42,295 nt of DNA from Euryarchaeota archaeon UBA126 (GCA_002497025.1 DAMG01000079.1:55443-97737), one strand, 5' to 3'. Counted from the stretch's first letter, positions 15,936-25,297 are shown. Notes: generated from the sequence alone by a model not told the origin. Program-made: numbers and translations.

Positions 15936-18089
15936 CCAGTCAATCGCTCGATTAGGCACGGCCGCCAATGGTTCACCATTTACCAATCCGGAAAGATGGA
16001 AGCCAATATTCGAGGGCTCTCCTGAGATGCTTAATCTTAGGAATGTACTAGTCAGAGGTGACAAAGTATCCAAGAATATTTCATCACCATTGAAGAGATG
16101 TTTAGGCGATACCTCTGCGATACTTACGCTCGCACCCTCTGGTGCATATACTCGCATTGCAGCCAACTCCCAAGGCGATTCGGCGATGCGAATACCAATT
16201 AGCATGGTGTTTTTTCCTTCATTTATTCTCCAAGCACAAATTTCTACTTTTTCTGTATTGTGTCTAAGTAGAGGTCCCCCCCAGTCTTCAACTACAGCCT
16301 GCCAGGGACTATCTCCTAGTTGGTGAAGAGCAGAATCGATTACTTGTTCGTTGGTATCTTCTTCTGCAAGTAGGGCAGTCAAACGTTCACGTAATCGTCT
16401 TAATCTACGTAATTCATGTTGTTCGATTTCAATTTGGTTGATACCATCTCGCCAACGATTTCGATTCCAAAAAATAACCAGTACAGCCGGCGCGAGCAGG
16501 AAAATTCCTGCAAAGATGTAGTAATCAGTAAACAGGTTCGACTGATCGGTGAATAGTCCAGGGTCAATTTCGACAATTTCTCCATCATCAATGAGTTTGA
16601 AATCATAATAGGTCAAACTAGCATCACCGATTTTCTCAACCCTAATTGCGTGAATACCATAAGGTGCATCGATTAATCCACCATCAGAGGCATTTTCGAT
16701 TGACCAGGTTTCTTGATTTAGCACAAATATCTGGTAAGTTACCGGCTGGGTAAGGTCGGCATCGATATGTAATTTAGAACCATTAGCAGAGGTCACCTCA
16801 AAGGCAAAAACATCTACAAATTCATCCCCAGACATTCTGGCTTCGATTGTTTGATTGAAAGAAACGTTAGGCCAATTTGAGAAATCATCAGTAATCACCC
16901 ATAGCCTGTCGGGTGCATCTCCCATTGCCCCAGCATCCCCTTTTGGATACTCTGTTAATGCGATATTCCACTCTGCAAGAGTTTCAGAAGTCATACGAAA
17001 CTCAAGAGCTACCGTGTCAACATTTGTAGTAATTGCATTTGTGCAACCACCATCTACATCAGATACAGTTCCATCTGAAGAAATCAGGAAAACTTCGAAA
17101 TTTACTTTTTCGGACCTATCCCAACAATTTACTGACAGCCCCATTCTACTAGCAGATTCCACACGAATGGTATCACCTTCTGTGTCACTGAATGAAACCC
17201 AGCCCCTAAGGGTCTGGGTCTCACTTGGAAATTGAATTGGTTCACGCTCTCCCCAATCAGCAGCCAATTCCCCCCAGGAAGACTCCAAATCAGGGGAATG
17301 CCGTAGGATGTAAAATCCGTAAGCTGCGAATCCATTTTCTGGCAATTGTTTGATTCTTAGCCAAAGACGTCCGTCTTCTGGGTAGTCGAACCGGAACTGA
17401 CCATCTTCATCGGGTTCAAACGCTTCCAACAATGTCTTTGTTGAATCGTTTCTAAGCCAAAATTCGATTTCAACAGATTCAGGCATTACGGGCACTGGCA
17501 TTTCGATGATATCACCTGCATCACCAAGGATTTCGATTGAATCTTTATCAGACCCGTCGATAAGAGACCCAATCACCCAATGGACTCCATTAGGGTGAAT
17601 ATTATGACAGGTATCTATGGGGCAATCCCAGGTTGGGTCTACAGGTTCTTGATCAACGGTAATACCCGGGCTGGGGATATTATCCAGCCAATCATCACCC
17701 TCAATAATCATCGATGAAAAATTTGCATTTATCCATTGACTCATCTCAAACAATAAATCCTCCATTGAGTTTTCACTATTGGCAATAACTAGAATATCGA
17801 CCTGTCCTGAAGCTACGAAGGAAATCTCTATTCGATTTGAGTCCGAGACGGTGTAATTTTCATCCAAAGTCGTCACTTTGAGCTCTAATCCTGGGCATGA
17901 TGACTTTAGGCACCAGATCTTTATGAATATTGGAATAGGTTGGTCAAAGTCGCTTGAATTTTCGATTAGTGTAACCGTATTTTCACTATCCTGAGCGGTT
18001 GCATGAGAAACGCCTCCAACAAGGAATATGAAAAGTACGAAAATGGCATTTGCGGTCCGACTCACGGCCCTCCGGGCCGGCTTCCCCAT
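15930..18089 (-). CDS. Large exported protein with one membrane anchor and cytosolic coiled coil
   Basis: 719 residues. A signal peptide is clear (basic 'KPARRAVSR', then 'IFVLFIFLVGG', cut near 'SHATAQ'). About 520 residues of beta-rich extracellular sequence follow, with repeats such as 'DSIEILGDAGDIIEMPV' and 'GDEFVDVFAFEV' that resemble bacterial pre-peptidase-type beta-sandwiches. A transmembrane helix lies at ~535-552 ('YYIFAGIFLLAPAVLVIFW'), then an Arg/Leu/Glu coiled coil ('HELRRLRRLRERLTALLAEE') and a ~130-residue cytosolic domain. No catalytic motif is recognised. A larger cytosolic domain than in the neighbouring surface proteins suggests signal coupling, but that is a guess. It diverges from arcS with 38 bp between starts. 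Confidence 0.82.
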   Translation of the reverse strand: MGKPARRAVSRTANAIFVLFIFLVGGVSHATAQDSENTVTLIENSSDFDQPIPIFIKIWCLKSSCPGLELKVTTLDENYTVSDSNRIEISFVASGQVDILVIANSENSMEDLLFEMSQWINANFSSMIIEGDDWLDNIPSPGITVDQEPVDPTWDCPIDTCHNIHPNGVHWVIGSLIDGSDKDSIEILGDAGDIIEMPVPVMPESVEIEFWLRNDSTKTLLEAFEPDEDGQFRFDYPEDGRLWLRIKQLPENGFAAYGFYILRHSPDLESSWGELAADWGEREPIQFPSETQTLRGWVSFSDTEGDTIRVESASRMGLSVNCWDRSEKVNFEVFLISSDGTVSDVDGGCTNAITTNVDTVALEFRMTSETLAEWNIALTEYPKGDAGAMGDAPDRLWVITDDFSNWPNVSFNQTIEARMSGDEFVDVFAFEVTSANGSKLHIDADLTQPVTYQIFVLNQETWSIENASDGGLIDAPYGIHAIRVEKIGDASLTYYDFKLIDDGEIVEIDPGLFTDQSNLFTDYYIFAGIFLLAPAVLVIFWNRNRWRDGINQIEIEQHELRRLRRLRERLTALLAEEDTNEQVIDSALHQLGDSPWQAVVEDWGGPLLRHNTEKVEICAWRINEGKNTMLIGIRIAESPWELAAMRVYAPEGASVSIAEVSPKHLFNGDEIFLDTLSPLTSTFLRLSISGEPSNIGFHLSGLVNGEPLAAVPNRAIDWS
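18065..18079. repeat. Small hairpin CGGCCC-TCC-GGGCCG
   Basis: A perfect 6-bp inverted repeat with a 3-nt loop. It lies inside the first codons of the exported protein gene (minus strand) and 49 bp before the arcS start. It could affect translation of the former, or simply reflect Ala/Arg codon use. Confidence 0.4.
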
Positions 18090-18127
18090 TAGAATCCTTC
18101 AAGCGAACCGCATCGTTAGAGGCTTCG

Positions 18128-19933
18128 ATGACAGAGGGTGCTGATGAGCGACCGCTGGCGCGCAGCGTTGCTGCAAGAGGGCGGTTTGCACGTATTTTCG
18201 CTCTTGGCGACCGAACTTCACCGTCTTCCTGGACTCCTGGATTGATAGTTTCCGCAAATGATCCTGAAATTTCTCTACGATTTTCTGCATTTAGAATAGA
18301 GAGAGAATCAAGCACAATTCCAGCGAAAATGTCCATGGAAGTGCTTGGTGACTTATGTCTACCATTCGGAAAACCGGAAATTTGGAATGCTGAGGAAGGG
18401 CTTATTTTACCTTCTAGTTTAGTAGAATCCGATAGTGGTCAAAAATCGATTGGGAGTCAGTTATTACCTGTCTCTTGGCAATCCCTGAATCATGATGAGA
18501 AATTATTGGAAGATTCGCTAGAACCATCCATCGTCGCCCTCATCGATGCACCTCAACTTGCAGAGCGCCCAGGTAAATTGGTTGAAGCACTAGATGCAAT
18601 TAGGAGGCGATTCCCTACATCACTCATCTGGACTCCTGGAATAGGCGGCCCTGACAATTGTGCTTTACTCTCATGGATGGGTGTCGATTTATTTGATTTC
18701 TCGAGGTCTCAGGAAGCAGTTGCAAGAGGGGTGATACTAACCGAAGACGGACCACGTGAACCCGAGTTGACAGCGGGTGAAGTATCTGATTTACAAACTC
18801 AACTTGAGGCATGGGAAAGAGCCCTTGGAGCCACACGTTCAGCCATCAGAGAAGGCACTATTCGCCAGCTTGCAGAACGACAAGCACTGTCTAGTCCCAG
18901 GTCCGTTGAGAGGCTTCGAAGACACGATTCAATTATGGCTGAGAAGGCAAGTATCGAAGCGGGTTCCGCTGCACTAGAGAGTGTGGTTAAAGAAGGGACT
19001 AGACTACTTTGCCATTCTTATTCAAGTAGAGAAGATCCACTAATCCAAAACTGGAGGCGACGAGTATCACAATTACATACTCCTCCAAATCATCAAAGCA
19101 AGGTAATGGTCTTGTTACCTTGTTCGGCTAAGAAACCATATCGCCTTTCTCAATCACATCGCAGATTCCAAAGAGCGATCCCAACAAGGGGGGTGAATCA
19201 AGTCATGGTAACTGCACCATTAGGTTTGGTCCCAAGAGAATTAGAAGATTTCTGGCCAGCTGCTCATTATGATATTCCAGTTACGGGAGATTGGGATATC
19301 GATGAATTGCAGGTCATCCGTGAAATGGTTCGTTCATATGCAACTAGGAATGAATTTGAATTGGTTATTAACCATTCAGGGATAGATATAGAAATTCCTA
19401 AAGTTCATGTTATCGACACACGACAGGGTGATTCTGCCGGCTCGCAGAATTCACTAAATAAACTCCAAGAAGCCATAGAAGACGCCAGCAAAGAATATCG
19501 CTTGCAAAACCCTAAGGAAAGTATTCACCGGCTTGAGAAACTAAAGTCAGCCTCCCGTTTCCAACACGGCACTGATGATTGGTTGGAAGGGACAAAAGTT
19601 AGTGGTAGACCGCCAATATTCCGTATTGAAATGGAAAGAACACAAATTGCATTATGGAATCCTCGCTCAGGCCGATTCTCTTTCTCAAAGGCGGCATTAC
19701 CAATATTAGATGCCTGCAATGCTTTGCCAAGAGTTGAATTGATTTCTAATTTTGATTGGCGCGGAGATATATTCTCCACTAATGTATCGAAGGCGGACCG
19801 AAATATTCGTACTGGAGACGAGATTCTAGTCTTCCAAGATGGCACATTGGTAGGTAGCGCGAGGGCTGAGGCGTCGGAATGGGAATGGCCTAATGGGCCG
19901 GGTAGACTGGCCAAGGCCAAACATCGTCTTTGA
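18128..19933 (+). CDS. arcS: Archaeosine synthase (ArcS/TgtA2) with PUA domain
   Basis: 601 residues from the ATG at 18128; the frame is open upstream, but that part overlaps the divergent gene. The diagnostic core at about residues 325-415 contains 'LLPCSAKKPYRLSQSHRRF', 'TAPLGLVPRELEDFWPAAHYDIPVTGDWD', the signature of ArcS. That enzyme converts the preQ0 base at position 15 of tRNA to archaeosine after TgtA has inserted preQ0. The N-terminal ~300 residues are a TGT-like domain with weak conservation ('RFPTSLIWTPGIGGPDNCALLSWMGVDLFD'). The last ~80 residues ('WRGDIFSTNVSKADRNIRTGDEILVF') fit a PUA RNA-binding domain. The gene precedes rps15 by 75 bp. Confidence 0.9.
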   Translation: MTEGADERPLARSVAARGRFARIFALGDRTSPSSWTPGLIVSANDPEISLRFSAFRIERESSTIPAKMSMEVLGDLCLPFGKPEIWNAEEGLILPSSLVESDSGQKSIGSQLLPVSWQSLNHDEKLLEDSLEPSIVALIDAPQLAERPGKLVEALDAIRRRFPTSLIWTPGIGGPDNCALLSWMGVDLFDFSRSQEAVARGVILTEDGPREPELTAGEVSDLQTQLEAWERALGATRSAIREGTIRQLAERQALSSPRSVERLRRHDSIMAEKASIEAGSAALESVVKEGTRLLCHSYSSREDPLIQNWRRRVSQLHTPPNHQSKVMVLLPCSAKKPYRLSQSHRRFQRAIPTRGVNQVMVTAPLGLVPRELEDFWPAAHYDIPVTGDWDIDELQVIREMVRSYATRNEFELVINHSGIDIEIPKVHVIDTRQGDSAGSQNSLNKLQEAIEDASKEYRLQNPKESIHRLEKLKSASRFQHGTDDWLEGTKVSGRPPIFRIEMERTQIALWNPRSGRFSFSKAALPILDACNALPRVELISNFDWRGDIFSTNVSKADRNIRTGDEILVFQDGTLVGSARAEASEWEWPNGPGRLAKAKHRL

Positions 19934-19938
19934 CTAAA

Positions 19939-19951
19939 CACCCTCTGGGTG
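19939..19951. repeat. Small hairpin CACCC-TCT-GGGTG after arcS
   Basis: A perfect 5-bp stem with a 3-nt loop lies 6 nt after the arcS stop and 58 nt before rps15. No T-run follows, so it is not a classical terminator. Confidence 0.4.
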
Positions 19952-20008
19952 ACATGCGTAGCGATTAAAGAGGAGCAGCAGGTCGGCGAGCCGCTTGAGG
20001 TGACCTAA

Positions 20009-20464
20009 GTGGCAAGAATGCACAGTAAAGGCAAAGGAAAGAGCGGCTCGGACAAGCCGAATGTTTCCGATGCTCCAAAGTGGTCCGAATCAGATAAAAA
20101 GACCGTTGAGGAACTTATCTTGAAGCTATCTGAAGAGGGTCACCCTACCGCAATGATTGGCACCATACTTCGTGACCAACATGCTGTTCCAGATGTCAGA
20201 TTGGTTACTGGTGAGAGAATATCTGAAACTCTACTACGAAATGGAGTAGGAGGAAAGTATCCGGAAGATATGATGAATCTGATGCGACAAGCATTGAGAA
20301 TGATAGATCATCTAAACACTAATCACAAGGATCTTCACAATCGTCGACAATTAGAGTTAACAGAGTCTAGAATTCGTCGTTTGGCTAAGTATTACAGAGG
20401 CACAGGAAAACTTGATTCTGATTGGGCATACAAGAGAGATCAACTCCGACTAATGGTCGAATGA
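20009..20464 (+). CDS. rps15: 30S ribosomal protein S15 (archaeal S15P/S13e type)
   Basis: 151 residues, the archaeal/eukaryotic length, with the N-terminal extension 'MARMHSKGKGKSGS' and the conserved S15 core 'LNTNHKDLHNRRQLELTESRIRRLAKYYRGTGKL'. It binds 16S rRNA helices in the small-subunit platform. The GTG start at 20009 is fixed by a strong Shine-Dalgarno GAGGTGA at 19997-20003. The adjacent downstream gene is in the place where many euryarchaea have a RecJ/GAN gene. Confidence 0.97.
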   Translation: MARMHSKGKGKSGSDKPNVSDAPKWSESDKKTVEELILKLSEEGHPTAMIGTILRDQHAVPDVRLVTGERISETLLRNGVGGKYPEDMMNLMRQALRMIDHLNTNHKDLHNRRQLELTESRIRRLAKYYRGTGKLDSDWAYKRDQLRLMVE

Positions 20465-20485
20465 GTTTTAAAAGGCATTTTTCGT
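20465..20485 (+). terminator. T-rich stretch after rps15
   Basis: Two T-runs (TTTT and TTTTT) lie within 20 nt of the rps15 stop. Archaeal RNA polymerase can terminate on T-runs without a hairpin. The runs are short, so read-through into the next gene is likely. Confidence 0.4.
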
Positions 20486-20544
20486 AGTAATTGCATAATT
20501 GCAAAGCGATGGAGATTTGAACCCCCCCTTTCCATCTACGTACA

Positions 20545-21414
20545 ATGCGGCAGCTGCTTGAGTCAGAACCATTTTCCTCAGTGGCTCCCTGCCTGACCCG
20601 GGCAGTCTCCGGTTTCCAAGTACATGATGGTCCGGTTATGTTACTGGCCGCTCCATCTCTTATTGGCGCCCTTTCTATTGCTCCAATTGAAGCAGCCTTT
20701 CTCGACCTTGGCTTACCCTATCGTCGGCGATTTAAATTGGAGTCACCTTCAGACGGTTCTTGGATTCACATTTTGGGGCCGGCCCAAGATACTGGTCCGG
20801 AGTATAACTCAGAACCTCCTCGTCTAAGTCTTGGTTTAGCACTTGTAGATGGATTAGTGTCCTCGTCAGGTGACACCAGAAGAGGACCATTGACTACGGT
20901 TGCACAGGCTCATGCAATCGCTCAGTCATTAGCTCCTGATGGTCTCCGTGTTCGGAGTTTACGTCCGTGGCTGATTTCTGGTAATTGGTTACATTCAGCG
21001 CTTGATACGACCTATGATCCAGTTTTCACTGCCCTTAGGGACATGTTGGTCGAAGAAGGTAGTGTAAGAATCGCCACAATTCCTGAGGTCCCTTCAATTG
21101 AATTATCGAATACTCCTTGGATAGAAGAATTAGCTCTGGAGGCTGTATCTTCCAAGTGGTCTGATTTAGATATGGAAGGTAAAGCTAGAGCCCTTTCACA
21201 TCTAATGCGACCTGCCATTTCTCGCTCTACACCATCTACTGCTAGGATGGAAGAACTAGGCTGGCATAGAGTAGTCGGTCCAAATTGGGATAGTGATTTG
21301 GCCTCGGAAATTCTCAGAGCTGCTAGACTTTGGAAACAAGGCTCTGCCAATCTAGCAGCGCATTCATTTGTTGATTCATTATTGTCAACAGGAAGGTCGC
21401 CTGAATTAGAATAA
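20545..21414 (+). CDS. Probable catalytically inactive RecJ/GAN (Cdc45-like) protein
   Basis: 289 residues. Not confidently recognised, but two facts point one way. The position directly after rps15 is where many archaea carry the RecJ/GAN nuclease gene. And the N-terminus 'VMLLAAPSLIGALSIAPIEAAFLDLGLPYRRRF' (about 31-63) follows the strand-loop-helix pattern of RecJ/Cdc45 domain I, where active enzymes have 'HRDADG..aaaIla.al'. Here the metal-binding DADG is replaced by PSLIG, and no DHH is seen later, so no nuclease activity is expected. It is shorter than GAN (about 450 residues). If right, it would act as a Cdc45-like scaffold with GINS and MCM. An unrelated lineage-specific protein is the alternative. 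Confidence 0.5.
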   Translation: MRQLLESEPFSSVAPCLTRAVSGFQVHDGPVMLLAAPSLIGALSIAPIEAAFLDLGLPYRRRFKLESPSDGSWIHILGPAQDTGPEYNSEPPRLSLGLALVDGLVSSSGDTRRGPLTTVAQAHAIAQSLAPDGLRVRSLRPWLISGNWLHSALDTTYDPVFTALRDMLVEEGSVRIATIPEVPSIELSNTPWIEELALEAVSSKWSDLDMEGKARALSHLMRPAISRSTPSTARMEELGWHRVVGPNWDSDLASEILRAARLWKQGSANLAAHSFVDSLLSTGRSPELE

Positions 21415-23442
21415 TCATTCAAGCCTTAGTGTGGATTTACAGCCGATACATTCCAATCTAAGTGGTCTAACTTCAGACTCTACTGGATTAGATTCCCCAC
21501 AATTTGGACAATTAACGTGAGCACTGGGTCGTTGCCCTCTTCCGCGTCTCTCAGTAAAGTCCGACCGGGGAGATACTAGGGCGACAGGGAAAATCAGTAA
21601 CATACTCGAAGAAACAACACCAAGGACAAATGGCATATCAAGACCTAATACATACAATGCCAACGAAAGCCCACCAAGGATAACTACTGTTAGCATTGTA
21701 GGTGCTCTGGCCCGTTTCCTTGTCATTGCCATTCCTAAGCCTAGTGCTAAAACTAGCATGAATACAGAAACCATTGCCGAGACCAATGGTGAGTACAGTG
21801 CACCACCGGTTGGTACAAACTCAACTCTGAATGTTTCCTCGGTGTCTAGGTCGCTTTCCTCTATTGTAACCTTCTCGAATATTATCCATCTTCGATGCTT
21901 TGCATCAATATCTTCTGCCGCAACACCTCCAAGACCCTGTAGAGCAGAGGAGCGAATTTCTACTCTCAACTCAACCTTAGTGTACAAATCATCATCACTT
22001 GGTCGGATGAATGATTCAATCAATTGCTGTCTTTCTCCAGGGTTGACATTGTGAGATGTATCAATTCGAATAGTCACACTCTCGGCACTGAATGCCCTAG
22101 TGTGGCCCAAATCAATAGTTATCTCCGTAGGTCCAAGATTGACAGGATTAATCCCCAGAATAGATTCAGCGTCCAGATACAATCCATTGGCAAGGAATGA
22201 TCTCATATCTGACGCAGATCCAACTAGATGACTGTTTAAGGCAGCAATTTCTGAATCATCTACCTGTCCATTGTTGTATTCGGAGTTAGTGACACTATCG
22301 GAGTAGGTTCTTAGATTACGCCACCAACTATTCGATGAAAGACTATTGTTTCCAATGTTATCTAGACCCCATCTCACCCACTGAGACATAGCACCATCAA
22401 ATTCGATTGTTACTTCTCTTTGGACTGATTCTCCATCAAATTTAGCGCTTACATCAACAAGTAAATTCGTTCCACCAGTCCTCAACGGCTCAACCGCAGG
22501 ATACCAGCCCCCTGCATTTGATCCTCCATCACCTGCAACAATATCGTATGTCCGATTAGCCTCAATTCTAAGGGAAGTTTGTGGTTCGAGGTGGAATGAG
22601 ACCATGTATGTTCCAGAATCTGCAGATTCAGGAATTTCCCAGGCGAAAGTGACCTCGACTCCATTATTTGTTGGAGTTGCAATTGGGCTATCTGCAATTG
22701 TACTGCTAGCTACTATCATGCCTCCGCTTGAGGCCGACCACATTCTATCTCCAAATCCAGACTTGAGAAGGATAGGGAAGTATACCAATCTATCATTAAC
22801 ACTTGGTTCTTTCATATCTATACTAACTAAGGGGAATTTCATCGAAATTCTTCCAGGGAAGTCATCTGTGCCCCAAATAAAACGAATTCCTGCTTCATCA
22901 CCTGGGCTGGAGAACGATAAACTTCTGACTGAAAAAGTCAGTTTTATTTTATCACCAGAGCGAACTTCACCAGCAAGAACTTCCACGGGGATTACAACTT
23001 CTCCCACATTTGTAAGGAATAATCCTGCACCAGCGTCTCCCTCAAAGTAGGTGCTTCCAATATTGACTCCAATTGTTGCATTTATTTGGATTCCTGCCGC
23101 CGATTCAACCTCATATGGGATGCGGAATTCCCAGGTGGAATCTGAGTAATCTCCCTGTAATCCCCAATCTACTTCCCAAGTACCAATTTCTACCAACCCT
23201 TGGATAGAAGGTGTTACAAATTGATCAAATTCCTCATCAAGATCCGAATCAAATGGAGAAAGTGAGCCGTCGTCAGCACTACCAATCAAAAATAAGTCGA
23301 ATTCTTGCGAACTACAGCAAGAGCCATCTTGCTCAGCAGTTATCGATGAATAGGGCATACTGACTAGCATCAATAGTGCTACAATTAGCACCACTCCACC
23401 CCTCTGATGACCCTCCATATTACGGGGAGACCCGCTTTCCAT
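21415..23442 (-). CDS. Exported/membrane protein with three C-terminal helices and a zinc ribbon
   Basis: 675 residues (an in-frame ATG at 23418 would give 667). A signal peptide ('GGVVLIVALLMLVSMPYSS') is followed by about 500 residues of beta-rich extracellular sequence without catalytic motifs. Near the end are three close hydrophobic helices ('LVSAMVSVFMLVLALGLGM', 'MLTVVILGGLSLALYVLGL', 'VLGVVSSSMLLIFPVALV'). The tail 'CPNCGESN...LECIGCKSTL' is a zinc ribbon that should lie in the cytosol. It is last in the minus-strand group SGNH protein-rnhB-gltX-this gene, but hairpin copy B in the spacer suggests its own control. Its stop abuts the convergent gene at 21414. Confidence 0.8.
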   Translation of the reverse strand: MESGSPRNMEGHQRGGVVLIVALLMLVSMPYSSITAEQDGSCCSSQEFDLFLIGSADDGSLSPFDSDLDEEFDQFVTPSIQGLVEIGTWEVDWGLQGDYSDSTWEFRIPYEVESAAGIQINATIGVNIGSTYFEGDAGAGLFLTNVGEVVIPVEVLAGEVRSGDKIKLTFSVRSLSFSSPGDEAGIRFIWGTDDFPGRISMKFPLVSIDMKEPSVNDRLVYFPILLKSGFGDRMWSASSGGMIVASSTIADSPIATPTNNGVEVTFAWEIPESADSGTYMVSFHLEPQTSLRIEANRTYDIVAGDGGSNAGGWYPAVEPLRTGGTNLLVDVSAKFDGESVQREVTIEFDGAMSQWVRWGLDNIGNNSLSSNSWWRNLRTYSDSVTNSEYNNGQVDDSEIAALNSHLVGSASDMRSFLANGLYLDAESILGINPVNLGPTEITIDLGHTRAFSAESVTIRIDTSHNVNPGERQQLIESFIRPSDDDLYTKVELRVEIRSSALQGLGGVAAEDIDAKHRRWIIFEKVTIEESDLDTEETFRVEFVPTGGALYSPLVSAMVSVFMLVLALGLGMAMTRKRARAPTMLTVVILGGLSLALYVLGLDMPFVLGVVSSSMLLIFPVALVSPRSDFTERRGRGQRPSAHVNCPNCGESNPVESEVRPLRLECIGCKSTLRLE

Positions 23443-23485
23443 CCTTGAATGCGACCCTTATGAGATTCGTTTGTACTCTATTTCT

Positions 23486-23523
23486 TTACCTCGGCGCCAT
23501 AGGCGCCGCACGTACACGAGGGG
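23486..23523 (-). promoter_or_regulatory. Hairpin element copy B, upstream of the zinc-ribbon surface protein
   Basis: On the minus strand this reads CCCCTC, GTGTACG, TG, stem CGGCGCC, loop TAT, stem GGCGCCG, then AGGTAA, 44 nt before the start codon at 23442. Copy A at 4674-4710 has the same flanks but a different stem that still pairs perfectly. The spacer between this gene and gltX (23443-23534) holds nothing else visible. Confidence 0.6.
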
Positions 23524-23534
23524 CAGCATATGTC

Positions 23535-25250
23535 CTAACCATGTAGATAGAGCAAATCTACGGGGCCATTTTCAGGAATCTTCTCAATTCTAGCAAATCC
23601 TACTCTTTCTAATTGGATGATTGAGCCTTCTACTAAATCGATATTCTCAATCAGTCCTTCATCAACTCTAAATCCATTCCCTGACGGCGAAGTTAGACGA
23701 GCCATTCGACTTTGATTTATTGGTAACCAATGGACAATTGGGCGCTTATCACTCCTCTCTAAAGAATCGACAATCGCCTCATTCTGATTAATTGAGATAT
23801 CTGCGAAATCTTTCAAACGCAATTGTTCGGAGTAATCTGTATCCTCAATGACAAATTTCTCTGAAATCTCCCATTCGCGAAGCCCCTCAATTTCACCATG
23901 TGGGTGGCGAGCAATTTGCAGATTTCCAGGTAGTTCGGTTCCAATCATTTGGAATGACAAAGTCCTTGGATTTCTAACAAATGATCTTCTCTCACAAACA
24001 GCATCAATCACAGAGGAATTGAATGATTCAATGGTTTGCATAGATATCGAAATATCTTTCTGAGTTAATCCAAGGTCTAACCAGAAATCACGTATTGCCC
24101 GAGGGTCAAAACCCCGACGTTTCAAAGCGGAAATTGTAGGTAAACGGGAATCATTCCATCCCTCATATTTCCCATCGGCAATATCTGCTCTCATCCCAGA
24201 GGTGGAGAAGCCTCCAAACTCGTGTACCTTTACTCGTCCCCAATAGAGGGGTTCCGGATAGTCCCAACCGAAGTGTTTGTACAATAGAGTCTGTTTTCTT
24301 GTCGAATCCATAAGATCCTTACCTCTAACGATATGAGTCACTCCTTGAAGGTGATCTTCAATTGCACTTTGGAAATCTAGTAGGGGCCAAACCTTGTATG
24401 AGTCTCCAACCATTGGGTGCGGACTGTGTTGTATTCGTAAAGCAGGCCAATCACGAAGTGCAGGGTTGGGTAATTCTAGGTCAGTTTTCACCCTCACAAC
24501 CGCACCTCCTTCCTCTATACTGCCATCATTCATTGCCTGCCAATCAGAGAGATTATGTTTTACAGTTCTGTTTCTACACGAACAAGATTGTGAGTTATCT
24601 CTAAGATTTTTGAATTCTAAAGCACTGCACCGACAAATGTAACCAAATCCAGATTCGAGCATTTGTTTGGCATGTTCAAGATATATCGGCATTCGTTCAC
24701 TAGCCCGAATAACAATGTCAGCAGGTCTACCTGCTAGCCATTCATATTCTTCTTCAATCCATCCATAAGCCTCAGGCAGAGGTGGCTTTACTCTCGTATC
24801 GGTATCGTCGTAACGTAGTACAACTTTACCAGAATACATTTTGGCAAATTCGGAATTGATAACAACTCCTCTCGAGTGCCCAATAGTAAGTGGTCCGTTA
24901 GGATTGGGTGCAAAACGCAAAATCACTTTTCCTTCAATTGAATTTGGTAGCGGTTTAAGTCCAAGTCTTTTCTGTTGTTTTTGTCTTTCCAAAGCCTCAG
25001 GATTTGTTGCAGCTAAAGATTCTCTTACCGCATCAACGCCATTCTCCTTGGCCATTTGATTTGCAGCTTCAACCTCTTTTTCTACCAGAGATTTCAACTC
25101 CTTTGCTCGAGGCCTCAAATCGGCTCTTTCACCTAGTAAGCGACCTAATACAGATCCTGACTGACCAGCTCCGTCGTACTCAACTGTATTTTGCATGGCA
25201 TACTTTCGAACCGTATCAACAGTCTCCGAATCCCAGTTGAAGTCTGCCAT
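23535..25250 (-). CDS. gltX: Glutamyl-tRNA synthetase, archaeal type
   Basis: 571 residues from the ATG at 25250; the longer frame to 25295 runs into the spacer hairpin. The class I Rossmann fold starts with 'VILRFAPNPNGPLTIGHSRG' (HIGH motif as TIGH), followed by 'VLRYDDTDTR', and the KMSKS-equivalent segment is 'GFSTSGMRADIADGKYEGW', then 'PTISALKRRGF'. The C-terminal part is the beta-barrel anticodon domain shared by archaeal GluRS and GlnRS. No CxC zinc insertion typical of bacteria was used for the call, although 'CRCSAL...CSCRN' does occur around residues 200-220. Archaeal enzymes often also charge tRNA-Gln for later amidation; this cannot be told here. It follows rnhB by 47 bp. Confidence 0.95.
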   Translation of the reverse strand: MADFNWDSETVDTVRKYAMQNTVEYDGAGQSGSVLGRLLGERADLRPRAKELKSLVEKEVEAANQMAKENGVDAVRESLAATNPEALERQKQQKRLGLKPLPNSIEGKVILRFAPNPNGPLTIGHSRGVVINSEFAKMYSGKVVLRYDDTDTRVKPPLPEAYGWIEEEYEWLAGRPADIVIRASERMPIYLEHAKQMLESGFGYICRCSALEFKNLRDNSQSCSCRNRTVKHNLSDWQAMNDGSIEEGGAVVRVKTDLELPNPALRDWPALRIQHSPHPMVGDSYKVWPLLDFQSAIEDHLQGVTHIVRGKDLMDSTRKQTLLYKHFGWDYPEPLYWGRVKVHEFGGFSTSGMRADIADGKYEGWNDSRLPTISALKRRGFDPRAIRDFWLDLGLTQKDISISMQTIESFNSSVIDAVCERRSFVRNPRTLSFQMIGTELPGNLQIARHPHGEIEGLREWEISEKFVIEDTDYSEQLRLKDFADISINQNEAIVDSLERSDKRPIVHWLPINQSRMARLTSPSGNGFRVDEGLIENIDLVEGSIIQLERVGFARIEKIPENGPVDLLYLHG

Positions 25251-25254
25251 GCTA

Positions 25255-25271
25255 TCGGGCCTTCGGCCCGA
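25255..25271. repeat. Hairpin TCGGGCC-TTC-GGCCCGA before gltX
   Basis: A perfect 7-bp inverted repeat with a 3-nt loop in the 47-bp gap between rnhB and gltX, ending 5 nt before the gltX start. It would form just at the ribosome-binding region of gltX mRNA, so it may tune translation. Its flanks differ from those of elements A and B. Confidence 0.5.
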
Positions 25272-25297
25272 ACTAAGGCATTTGACGCTTCTCACCC

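Noticed and set aside
20505..20535. tRNA T-loop-like sequence on the minus strand (GTTCAAAT between G- and C-rich arms)
   Set aside because: The T-stem is imperfect and no matching acceptor or anticodon arm follows within the needed distance. It is most likely chance or part of a simple stem GATGGA/TCCATC.
24181..24240. GluRS KMSKS motif reading STSGM, with Gly where Lys might be expected
   Set aside because: Archaeal GluRS vary at this site, and I cannot establish from memory that it is abnormal.
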